Assembly: GCA_019312985.1 (NCBI GenBank)
Contig: JAFDCC010000032.1
Location: 1-5,322 of the forward strand
Origin: Deltaproteobacteria bacterium
GTDB taxonomy: Bacteria > Desulfobacterota > Desulfobulbia > Desulfobulbales > BM004
Reading direction: 5' to 3'
DNA: 5,322 bases
Every line of letters starts with the position of its first letter. Position 1 is the first letter of the stretch. A model generated the notes under the pieces. It had not been told where the DNA came from and did no database searches. It was given only the letters and a program-made list of their open reading frames with translations. The translations under genes were made by a program, and so were the position numbers. This document shows positions 1 to 5,322 of this stretch, in pieces.

Positions 1-1
1 G

Positions 2-121
2 CCGGGGGCATCGCACAACACCATTATTGCGACTGCCGGCGATATATACTTCTCGGTCATCAGGCGGTTCTGCAACAAGGTGTGCGGTATCCGGGCCCGG
101 CGGCAAAAAAAGATGCACTAG
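2..121 (+). CDS. C-terminal fragment of an unidentified protein (5' end outside window)
   Basis: The frame starting at base 2 is open to a TAG at 119-121 and gives a 39-residue tail. It begins PGASHNTIIATAGDIYFSVI and ends in a basic stretch rich in Arg and Lys (RARRQKK). I do not recognise the family. The alternation of small and hydrophobic residues followed by a basic end looks more protein-like than the other two forward frames here, one of which is simply the upward extension of the Sir2 frame. Its stop lies 8 bases before the preferred Sir2 start at 130, as expected for two genes of one operon. The chief alternative is that this is non-coding leader and the Sir2 protein starts further upstream. 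No function is assigned. Confidence 0.45.
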   Translation, partial: PGASHNTIIATAGDIYFSVIRRFCNKVCGIRARRQKKMH

Positions 122-129
122 GCCCGCGC

Positions 130-876
130 ATGACAGAAGACCTCCTTGACAGGGCCGCCGCCCTCCTGGAAAAATCCCGCTGCAGCGTGGCATTTACCGG
201 GGCCGGCGTCAGCACCGAAAGCGGTATTCCCGATTTCCGCGGCAAAAACGGCCTCTGGTCCCGCTATGATCCGATAGAGTATGGAACCATGGGTGCCTTC
301 AGGGCAAATCCGGAAAAGGTCTGGCGCATGCTGGCCAGTCTTCTGGAAACCGTTGACGCCGAGCCGAACAGCGGCCACAGGGCTTTAGCCGCCCTTGAAC
401 AGCAGGGGTTCCTGGCCGGGATCATCACCCAGAATATTGACGACCTGCACCAGAAGGGCGGCAGCAGCAATGTCATTGAATTCCACGGTTCATTTGCAAC
501 CTTCTCCTGCCTTTCCTGCGGTGCCGGCTACAAACTGGCCTTTGTGAAAAAGAATGCCATGCCACCCCGCTGCACCGACTGCAAGGCCATACTGAAGCCG
601 GACATCGTTTTTTTCGATGAACGCATCCCGCCCCTTGTCCTGCAGGAGACCGAAGCGATGCTTGCCGGTGCCGACCTGCTTCTTGTTGCCGGCACCTCGT
701 GCCAGGTGCCGCCGGCGGCAAGCATACCCTTTATGGTCCACAACAGGGGCGGTACCATTATCGAGGTTAACAGGGAACCGGTCCTGCGGCACCTGGCTGC
801 CGTGACCCTGGAAGGAAATTTCTCAACGATCCTGGAGGAATTGGCCCGGCGGCTGGTTCGGGTACCTGGCCGGTAG
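130..876 (+). CDS. NAD-dependent protein deacylase, Sir2 family (sirtuin)
   Basis: A complete 248-residue sirtuin, the usual bacterial length. The family removes acetyl or other acyl groups from protein lysines, consuming NAD+ and giving nicotinamide and O-acyl-ADP-ribose, in the cytoplasm. Visible in order: the NAD-binding GAGVSTESGIPDFRG motif (residues 24-38), TQNID (100-104) with the conserved Asn and Asp, the catalytic His119 in EFHG, a zinc site of two CxxC pairs (Cys127/130 and Cys148/151), GTS (188-190), and EVNRE near the end. It lacks the Tyr/Arg pair of class III (desuccinylase-type) enzymes, and its overall pattern resembles the class U enzyme of Thermotoga maritima, so deacetylase activity is the likely inference. 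The usual FGE loop reads FDE (Asp163). ATG 130 is chosen because it places GAG at the normal distance from the N-terminus and follows the upstream stop. A GTG at 82 would add 16 atypical residues. Neither start has a clear Shine-Dalgarno sequence. Confidence 0.93.
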   Translation: MTEDLLDRAAALLEKSRCSVAFTGAGVSTESGIPDFRGKNGLWSRYDPIEYGTMGAFRANPEKVWRMLASLLETVDAEPNSGHRALAALEQQGFLAGIITQNIDDLHQKGGSSNVIEFHGSFATFSCLSCGAGYKLAFVKKNAMPPRCTDCKAILKPDIVFFDERIPPLVLQETEAMLAGADLLLVAGTSCQVPPAASIPFMVHNRGGTIIEVNREPVLRHLAAVTLEGNFSTILEELARRLVRVPGR

Positions 877-893
877 AGTTGCAACCCTTTTTG

Positions 894-1250
894 CTACGCG
901 GAGACCCCTTTTTCCCGTAGAATTACTATCCTGTCAATATGCTTCAGAAAATTCTTTTTGACAGCATTGGGCAGGGAAGAGAGGAACTGGACGCCCATTC
1001 CCGGCCTGGCACTGCTGCTTTTCTCCCGGTTCCAGACAACAAGGGCTGCAACCTCCATTTCAAGGCTGCCCTCCACGGGAAATATCACATTGATGTGCGT
1101 GCCTACCGGGGCCGGGGATTGCGTATTGATAAACATGCCGTCCATGGAAATGTCCCTGCTGCAGGAAATCAGGTAGTCACCCGCATGGATGAAATCCACC
1201 CGGAAGTCAACCGGAAAACGCTGGATTATCCTTCTGTCGCTGGTTGCCAT
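894..1250 (-). CDS. Single-domain PilZ protein, probable c-di-GMP receptor (TIGR02266-like)
   Basis: A 118-residue protein made of little more than one PilZ domain. PilZ domains bind cyclic di-GMP and pass the signal to motility, secretion or surface-polysaccharide machinery through protein contacts. Both ligand motifs are intact: RxxxR at Arg7-Arg11 (RIIQR) and DxSxxG at Asp33-Gly38 (DISMDG). The remaining pattern (PVGTHINVIFPV, then ALVVWNRE, then PGMGVQFLSS) follows the TIGR02266 paralog family known from Myxococcus and relatives. ATG 1250 is preferred: the domain begins right after it, and GGTG lies about 8 bases upstream as a possible ribosome site. The frame stays open to a GTG at 1418, but the extra 56 residues are not domain-like and cover the AT-rich divergent intergenic region. 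The gene converges on Sir2 with 17 bases between stop codons. Its output partner cannot be inferred from the neighbours. Confidence 0.88.
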   Translation of the reverse strand: MATSDRRIIQRFPVDFRVDFIHAGDYLISCSRDISMDGMFINTQSPAPVGTHINVIFPVEGSLEMEVAALVVWNREKSSSARPGMGVQFLSSLPNAVKKNFLKHIDRIVILREKGVSA

Positions 1251-1337
1251 CCTTTTGCACCGAGTACTGGAACCTTTCCTGGTTGGCGCATTGCGCCGGA
1301 AAAAATCATTCCGCGCCTGCCGGAGAAGAACGTTGAT

Positions 1338-1359
1338 AGACTTTTTTGCTGCAAAGTCT
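1338..1359. repeat. Perfect 7-bp inverted repeat in the divergent intergenic region
   Basis: AGACTTT (1338-1344) is matched by its exact reverse complement AAAGTCT (1353-1359) across an 8-base spacer. It could be an operator half-site pair or a short mRNA hairpin in the PilZ leader. It is not followed by a T-run in either direction as an intrinsic terminator would be. Presence of the repeat is certain; function is inference. Confidence 0.5.
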
Positions 1360-1366
1360 GTTAAGT

Positions 1367-1377
1367 ACCTATTAGGT
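1367..1377. repeat. Short palindrome ACCTATTAGGT
   Basis: ACCTA and TAGGT are exact reverse complements around one central base. The site lies 50 to 60 bases before the Ub-Mut7-C start and 8 bases from the 7-bp inverted repeat. It could be part of a regulator-binding site for the divergent gene pair, but an 11-base palindrome can arise by chance. Confidence 0.3.
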
Positions 1378-1426
1378 TTTACAGAGAATAGCAAGCAGTT
1401 TATCAGGAATTTTTCCACATTGAAAC

Positions 1427-2197
1427 ATGACCGCCGTTACCTTTATTTTTCATAATTATTTAAAAGAGTTATTAACAAAAGAGAGACGCGGCCTTTCTTC
1501 ATTTACGCACCATTTCGAGCGCAGGGCCTCTGTCAAGGATGTCATAGAGTCCCTCGGCGTCCCCCACCCCCTTGTCGGCAGACTGACGATAAACGGCGGG
1601 GAAAGCAGCTTTGCCCCTGTCCTCCGGGATAAGGATGTGGTGGAGGTCAGTCCAATGGCTGCCCCGGTCAACCCCCTTGTCCCGACACTCCTCCGGCCGG
1701 AGCCCCTCGAAAGGCTTGCCTTTGTTGCCGATGCGAACGTGGGGAAGCTGGCACTGCACCTCCGATCGCTGGGATTCCACACCCTCTATGGCGCCGCAAA
1801 AAGGGATGCGGCTATAGCGGAAATCGCCCGTTCCCGGAAAAGGATTCTTTTGACCAGGGACATCTCCCTGCTGAAAAGGAAAATAATCGGCCACGGCTAC
1901 CTTCTCAGGTCCAATGATCCTGCGGCCCAGCTTCTGGAGGTTGTGCGCCTCTATGACCTTGCCGGCAGAAGCAAACCCTTAAGCCGCTGCATTGCATGCA
2001 ACGGCCTCCTGGTGCCGGTCAGCAAGGAGGCCGTACTGGACCGCCTGGAACCGCTTACCAGAAAATATTACCAGGACTTCCATACCTGCCAGCAGTGCGG
2101 CAAGGTGTACTGGCCCGGTTCGCACCGGAAAAAACTCGACGCCTTTATCCGCCACATCCTCCAGGAGGCCGGCCGGTCTGCTCCTGACAAGGGCTGA
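1427..2197 (+). CDS. Ubiquitin-like/Mut7-C RNase-fold fusion protein
   Basis: A complete 256-residue protein with two recognisable parts. Residues 1 to about 77 form a ubiquitin/ThiS-like beta-grasp domain (Ub-Mut7-C type), with ASVKDVIESLGVPH, a TINGG turn and a final KDVVEVSP strand. Residues about 96-245 form a Mut7-C domain, a PIN-like nuclease fold named after the C-terminus of the nematode Mut-7 exonuclease. Candidate metal-binding acids are Asp102 (FVADANVGKLA) and Asp145 (LLTRDISLLKR). The distal part carries a zinc ribbon of two CxxC pairs, Cys188/191 and Cys221/224, the second in CQQCGKVYWPGSH. RNA cleavage or processing is the family prediction; the target is unknown. An in-frame TGA at 1421-1423 sits just before ATG 1427 and no second Met occurs before residue 77, so this start is nearly forced even though no Shine-Dalgarno sequence is visible. 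The stop lies 5 bases from that of the convergent ABC gene. Confidence 0.92.
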   Translation: MTAVTFIFHNYLKELLTKERRGLSSFTHHFERRASVKDVIESLGVPHPLVGRLTINGGESSFAPVLRDKDVVEVSPMAAPVNPLVPTLLRPEPLERLAFVADANVGKLALHLRSLGFHTLYGAAKRDAAIAEIARSRKRILLTRDISLLKRKIIGHGYLLRSNDPAAQLLEVVRLYDLAGRSKPLSRCIACNGLLVPVSKEAVLDRLEPLTRKYYQDFHTCQQCGKVYWPGSHRKKLDAFIRHILQEAGRSAPDKG

Positions 2198-2202
2198 GAG
2201 TT

Positions 2203-4005
2203 TCAGCTGCCGTTCCATTGGAGGTACTGCAGGTTCTGCAGCCGGTGGTAGAACCCCTTTGCCGCCATGAGCATTTCATGGCTGCCCTCCTCGACAATCC
2301 TGCCGACGTCCATGACGACGATCCGGTCAGCCCGCTGGATAGTGGACAGCCGGTGGGCGATGACAATGCTCGTTCGCTGTGACAGAGTTGCCTCGATAGC
2401 CCGCTCCACCAGTATTTCCGTTTCCGAGTCAATGTTAGCCGTCGCCTCGTCCAGCACCAGGATCTCGGGATCCCGCACCATGACCCTGGCAAGGGCAAGG
2501 AGCTGCCGCTGGCCGGCAGACAGATCAAGGCTGCCTTCACCTATCCTGGTATCGACTCCCTGCGGCAGGCGGCCGACCAGGTCAGCCAGCTGGGCCCTTT
2601 CCACTATTGCCCCCAGGTCCGCTTCATCCATAACAGTGCCAAGAAGAATGTTTTCTCTTATGGTGCCGGGAACCAGGTAAATTTCCTGCATGACGAGCCC
2701 GATTTTTCTGCGCAGCCAGGTTGGGTCAAGGTCCCGCAGGTCCAGGCCGTCGAGGAGAATCCTGCCCCGGTTCGGATCGTACATCCGCTCGAGCAGGTTG
2801 ACGAGGGTGGACTTTCCTGCGCCCGTGGCCCCGACAATGGCAACGGTTTCACCCGGCGCAACCCTGAGGGACAGGTCACGGATGACCGGTTTGCCGGGAT
2901 CATAGCCAAAGTCCACCCCGCAAAACTCCAGGGTGCCTTTTATTGCCCCCGGTGCAAGGGGCTTTGGCGCCAGCGCCAGGCTGCTTTCGGTATCGAGGAG
3001 CTGGAAAATTCTTTCAGCAGAGGCCATGGCGGACTGGACGATGGAGTATTTCTGGGAAAGCTCCCGCAGCGGCTGGAAGAAGAGGCGCATGTAGGAAAGA
3101 AAGGCGACAAGTATGCCGATGGTCATTTCCCCCCGGAGAACGAGGAGGCCGCCGTAGCCGATAATAATGGCCGTGGCGGCCGAGGAGAGTACATCGAGCA
3201 GCGGCAGGAATATACCAAAAATTCTTATCTGCCGCAGGGCGGCCTCCAGGTAGGAGCCGTTGAGGGCGGCGAAGTTGCGCCCGACAACCTCTTCACGCTG
3301 GAAAAGCTGAATAAGGCTGATGCCCGAAACCGCCTCCTGCAGGTAAGCATTGATCTTCGCCAGTTTCGTCCGGATATCGCGGAAAACATCCCGGGCCAGC
3401 CTGCTGAACAGGAGGGTGACGACCAGGATGACGGGAAGCAGCAGGCTCATGAGCAAGGCAAGGCGCCAGTTCAGCCAGTAAAGCAGGCCCAGAATCCCGA
3501 TGACCCGGATGGCATCATTGAAAAGGGTGACAATGACGGAAGTGAACATCTCATGCATGTTCTGGACGTCGTTTGTCAGCCGGGTCACCAGCTTGCCGCT
3601 GGGGTTTGCGTTGAAGTAGGCCAGGTCAAGCCCCAGCATGTGTTTGTAGATATGCTGCCGCAGCCTGTGCATGGTATTCTGGCCGGTCCACTCCAGGACC
3701 GTCACCTGGAAATAGTTGGCAGCAAAGCCGGCCAGGACGGCAATGCCAAAGATGGCTGCCAGGGTGGTAAGCCCTGAAATCCGGGCGGTCACGGGTATTG
3801 TCGCATTCGTTATGTAGTCGTCCACCCCGATCCGAACCAGGTAGGGGAGCAGGAGGCTTGCACCGATCACCCCAAAGGAGAGGAAGACGGCAAGAGCCAT
3901 GCCCTGCCAATACGGTACGACATACGCCATGATTCGCTGCCAGAGGCGAAGATCAGCGACCTCTCCCAGTCTGTCCTCTTCAAAATATCCGTAGCCGTAA
4001 CGCAT
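2203..4005 (-). CDS. ABC exporter half-transporter, catalytically consensus subunit (MdlB/TM288-like)
   Basis: A complete 600-residue membrane-domain/ATPase-domain fusion, normal for a type IV (ABCB-type) half exporter in the inner membrane. Six hydrophobic segments are visible at about residues 33-56, 79-101, 153-175, 179-201, 262-287 and 292-312. The ATPase domain follows from about 358: A-loop Tyr368, Walker A GATGAGKST (392-400), Q-loop Gln440, signature LSAGQ (495-499), Walker B ILVLDE with catalytic Glu520, and switch His551. The Walker B and switch residues are intact, so this subunit should supply the hydrolysing half of one site. The signature has Ala where LSGGQ has Gly, as seen in partners of heterodimers. 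The gene lies downstream of a second half-transporter on the same strand, 97 bases away, with which it probably pairs. ATG 4005 starts a typical N-terminus, with only a weak GAGAAAG upstream. The substrate cannot be predicted; drug, lipid or peptide export are all possible. Confidence 0.95.
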   Translation of the reverse strand: MRYGYGYFEEDRLGEVADLRLWQRIMAYVVPYWQGMALAVFLSFGVIGASLLLPYLVRIGVDDYITNATIPVTARISGLTTLAAIFGIAVLAGFAANYFQVTVLEWTGQNTMHRLRQHIYKHMLGLDLAYFNANPSGKLVTRLTNDVQNMHEMFTSVIVTLFNDAIRVIGILGLLYWLNWRLALLMSLLLPVILVVTLLFSRLARDVFRDIRTKLAKINAYLQEAVSGISLIQLFQREEVVGRNFAALNGSYLEAALRQIRIFGIFLPLLDVLSSAATAIIIGYGGLLVLRGEMTIGILVAFLSYMRLFFQPLRELSQKYSIVQSAMASAERIFQLLDTESSLALAPKPLAPGAIKGTLEFCGVDFGYDPGKPVIRDLSLRVAPGETVAIVGATGAGKSTLVNLLERMYDPNRGRILLDGLDLRDLDPTWLRRKIGLVMQEIYLVPGTIRENILLGTVMDEADLGAIVERAQLADLVGRLPQGVDTRIGEGSLDLSAGQRQLLALARVMVRDPEILVLDEATANIDSETEILVERAIEATLSQRTSIVIAHRLSTIQRADRIVVMDVGRIVEEGSHEMLMAAKGFYHRLQNLQYLQWNGS

Positions 4006-4087
4006 GGTCTTTCTCAGGATGCCCGGGGGTAAAGGGGTATGGAGCTGTCCATCATGATCATTGATCTTTCTCTTTTCCTGTTTTCAT

Positions 4088-4124
4088 AAAAAAACTGCTG
4101 CATTATTCCTGTTCGGCCTGCAGC
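4088..4124 (-). terminator. Possible weak intrinsic terminator or attenuator between the two ABC genes
   Basis: On the minus strand, GCTGCA (4124-4119) pairs with TGCAGC (4102-4097), two bases are skipped, and a run of seven Ts follows (4094-4088). The stem overlaps the end of the upstream half-transporter gene, including its stop codon. The six-pair stem and T-run fit an intrinsic terminator, but the 16-base loop is large and would weaken it. Partial readthrough, setting the ratio of the two subunits, is possible; chance is also possible. Confidence 0.3.
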
Positions 4125-5322
4125 CATCTTGTCTGATATTCGTAGATTGTGGCGTAGAACCTGTTTGTCCTCAGGAGCTGCGCATGTTTGCCCCGGGCTT
4201 CGATCCTGCCGCCCTCCATGACGATGAGCTGGTCTGCCTGGGCCAGGGGCGCCAGGCGGTGCGAGATAATGATACAGATCCTGTCCCTGATAATAGGCCG
4301 CATCAGGCCGATGATTGCATGCTCCGTTTCCATATCAACCGCCGACAGGCCGTCGTCGATAATGAGAACAGGCCTGTCCGACAGGAGCGCCCGGGCAAGG
4401 GCGATGCGCTGCCGCTGCCCGCCGGACAGCTTGACCCCCTTCTCCCCGACCCTGGTGTCATACCCCTCCGGCAGGTCAACTATTTCAGCATGAATGGCGG
4501 CAGCCGCTGCCGCGGCCTCGATGTCCGCCAGGGAAGCGTCCGGCCTGCCCATGGTGATATTGGCCCGGACGGTATCGGAAAAGACCGTGACGTCCTGGGG
4601 CACCATGGCTATCTTCCGCCGCACGTCGGCCAGGTTGAGCCGGTTCACATCAACGCCGTTCCAGAACATGGTACCCCCTGCCACCGGGTAGAGCCGCGCC
4701 AGGAGATGGGCCAGGGTCGTTTTCCCGGCGCCGGTTTTGCCGACGATGCCAAAGATTCCCTCATTCAGGGCAAGGGTTATCCCCTTGAGAACGGCTTCCT
4801 TCTGGTTCGGGTAGGCAAACGAAAGGTCTTTTATGCTGATGGTGTGCACCTTTCTGGGAGTGGGATCCGGGCGGGCGGGACCGGCAAGAGCGGGACGGGC
4901 ATCGAGGACGGCCTTGATGCGCTGCAGGGATGTGACGCCGCGCTGAAAAAGGTTCGTCACCCAGCCCAGGGCCATCATCGGCCATGTCAGCATGAAAAGG
5001 TAAGAGATAAAGGCGACCAAGTCGCCGATTGTTATGCTGCCCCGAATCGTCAGGGTGCCGCCGAACACCAGGACCAGGAGCATACTGGTATTGGCCACCA
5101 GTCCCGAAACCGGGAACAGGGTGCCGTGCACCCTGGCGAGGCGCAGGTTGTCCTGGACATACTCGCGTCCCATGGCATCAAACCGTGCCGCCTGGCTTTT
5201 TTCCAGGGTGTAGGCCTTGATCATCCGGATGGAATTTATCGACGTCCGGCTAAACTCCGTCAGCCGGGAAAACTGCTCCTGCACCTTTTTGAAATACCGG
5301 TGCAGCCTGCCGGAGAGAAAGC
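4103..5322 (-). CDS. ABC exporter half-transporter, degenerate-site subunit (MdlA/TM287-like), N-terminus outside window
   Basis: The frame is open to the right edge, so about 405 C-terminal residues are seen. The GTG at 5284 is an internal Val codon, since the typical family sequence continues above it (HRYFKKVQEQFSRLTEFSR). What remains is the end of the membrane domain, including the last two hydrophobic segments (about 5125-5045 and 5030-4955), and a full ATPase domain. This has Walker A GKTGAGKTT (4741-4715), Q-loop Gln in VPQD, a perfect LSGGQ (4429-4415), and Walker B LIIDD, where Asp (4354-4352) replaces the catalytic Glu. The switch His is kept in SHRLAPL. Asp at this place is typical of the subunit that forms the degenerate ATP site of heterodimeric exporters such as TM287/288 and BmrCD. 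It most likely pairs with the product of the next gene downstream. The missing part should be about 180 residues with four membrane segments. Confidence 0.94.
   Translation of the reverse strand, partial: FLSGRLHRYFKKVQEQFSRLTEFSRTSINSIRMIKAYTLEKSQAARFDAMGREYVQDNLRLARVHGTLFPVSGLVANTSMLLVLVFGGTLTIRGSITIGDLVAFISYLFMLTWPMMALGWVTNLFQRGVTSLQRIKAVLDARPALAGPARPDPTPRKVHTISIKDLSFAYPNQKEAVLKGITLALNEGIFGIVGKTGAGKTTLAHLLARLYPVAGGTMFWNGVDVNRLNLADVRRKIAMVPQDVTVFSDTVRANITMGRPDASLADIEAAAAAAAIHAEIVDLPEGYDTRVGEKGVKLSGGQRQRIALARALLSDRPVLIIDDGLSAVDMETEHAIIGLMRPIIRDRICIIISHRLAPLAQADQLIVMEGGRIEARGKHAQLLRTNRFYATIYEYQTRWLQAEQE

Larger units (their letters stand above)
1251..1426. promoter_or_regulatory. Divergent intergenic region between PilZ and Ub-Mut7-C genes
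   Basis: About 176 bases separate the preferred PilZ start (reading left) from the Ub-Mut7-C start (reading right), so both promoters should lie here. Bases from about 1330 to 1425 are clearly more AT-rich than the flanking coding DNA. They contain two inverted repeats, listed separately. TTGATA at 1333-1338 resembles a -35 box for rightward transcription, but no good -10 box sits at the right distance, so no promoter is assigned. The part from 1251 to about 1330 is GC-richer and may be the 5' leader of the PilZ mRNA, or coding if that gene really starts at the GTG at 1418. Confidence 0.5.

Noticed and set aside
878..892. Palindrome GTTGCAAC followed by CCTTTTT just after the Sir2 stop, as a terminator
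   Set aside because: The palindrome has no loop and can form at most three pairs in a hairpin. The only wider pairing, GTAG with CTAC, is four bases. Too weak to call.
939..1364. 141-codon forward ORF opposite the PilZ gene
   Set aside because: It is a shadow of the PilZ frame, whose minus-strand product has clear PilZ motifs; the forward product shows no family pattern.
1499..1894. 131-codon reverse ORF opposite the Ub-Mut7-C gene
   Set aside because: The forward protein has recognisable domains along its whole length; the reverse product is of antisense-type composition with no domain.
2198..2202. Terminator between the convergent Ub-Mut7-C and ABC exporter genes
   Set aside because: Only five bases separate the stop codons and no GC-rich stem with a T-run is visible on either side.
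2145..2540. 131-codon reverse ORF in another frame over the end of the 600-residue ABC gene
   Set aside because: It is a frame-shifted reading of the ABC ATPase domain; the main frame is uninterrupted and keeps all motifs, so there is no frameshift.
4352..4354. Asp in place of the Walker B Glu as a sign of a dead or decaying ABC gene
   Set aside because: All other motifs are intact, the frame is open, and Asp here is normal for one subunit of heterodimeric exporters.
1..5322. CRISPR arrays, tRNA or rRNA genes, insertion sequences, defence or toxin-antitoxin cassette
   Set aside because: I saw no regularly spaced repeats, no tRNA-like cloverleaf, no transposase motifs and no terminal inverted repeats. 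The Mut7-C protein is PIN-like but has no adjacent antitoxin-like gene.

Overview
The window is a compact stretch of bacterial chromosome of fairly high GC with six protein-coding regions, two of them cut by the window edges. The likely source is an anaerobic-type bacterium of the Deltaproteobacteria/Desulfobacterota (Desulfuromonadia-like) kind. The main reason is the single-domain PilZ protein, which reads like the TIGR02266 paralog family that is expanded in myxobacteria and relatives. A ubiquitin-like/Mut7-C RNase protein fits that group but also occurs in Clostridia, so this placement is an inference of moderate to low confidence.

Left part (1-876, + strand): the C-terminal tail of an unidentified gene ends at 121. 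A complete NAD-dependent protein deacylase of the Sir2 family follows (130-876), probably in the same transcription unit. Centre: a small PilZ-domain protein (894-1250, - strand) runs towards Sir2, with only 17 bases between the two stop codons. Divergent from it, across an AT-rich intergenic region of about 176 bases with small inverted repeats, lies a Ub-Mut7-C RNase-fold protein (1427-2197, + strand).

Right part (2203-5322, - strand): two consecutive ABC exporter half-transporters, each with a membrane domain fused to an ATPase domain. The upstream one runs off the right edge; the downstream one is complete at 600 residues. Their sequence asymmetry (Asp instead of the catalytic Glu in one, LSAGQ instead of LSGGQ in the other) fits a heterodimeric exporter of the TM287/288, BmrCD or MdlAB type with one degenerate ATP site. 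The 97-base gap between them holds a possible weak terminator or attenuator.

The genes do not form one obvious pathway: a deacylase, a probable c-di-GMP receptor, a putative RNase and an exporter are adjacent, on alternating strands. I see no mobile element, CRISPR array, tRNA or rRNA, and no convincing undescribed system. The points most worth a second look are the altered FGE loop of the Sir2 protein, the exporter asymmetry, the two regulatory gaps and the unidentified left-edge gene tail.
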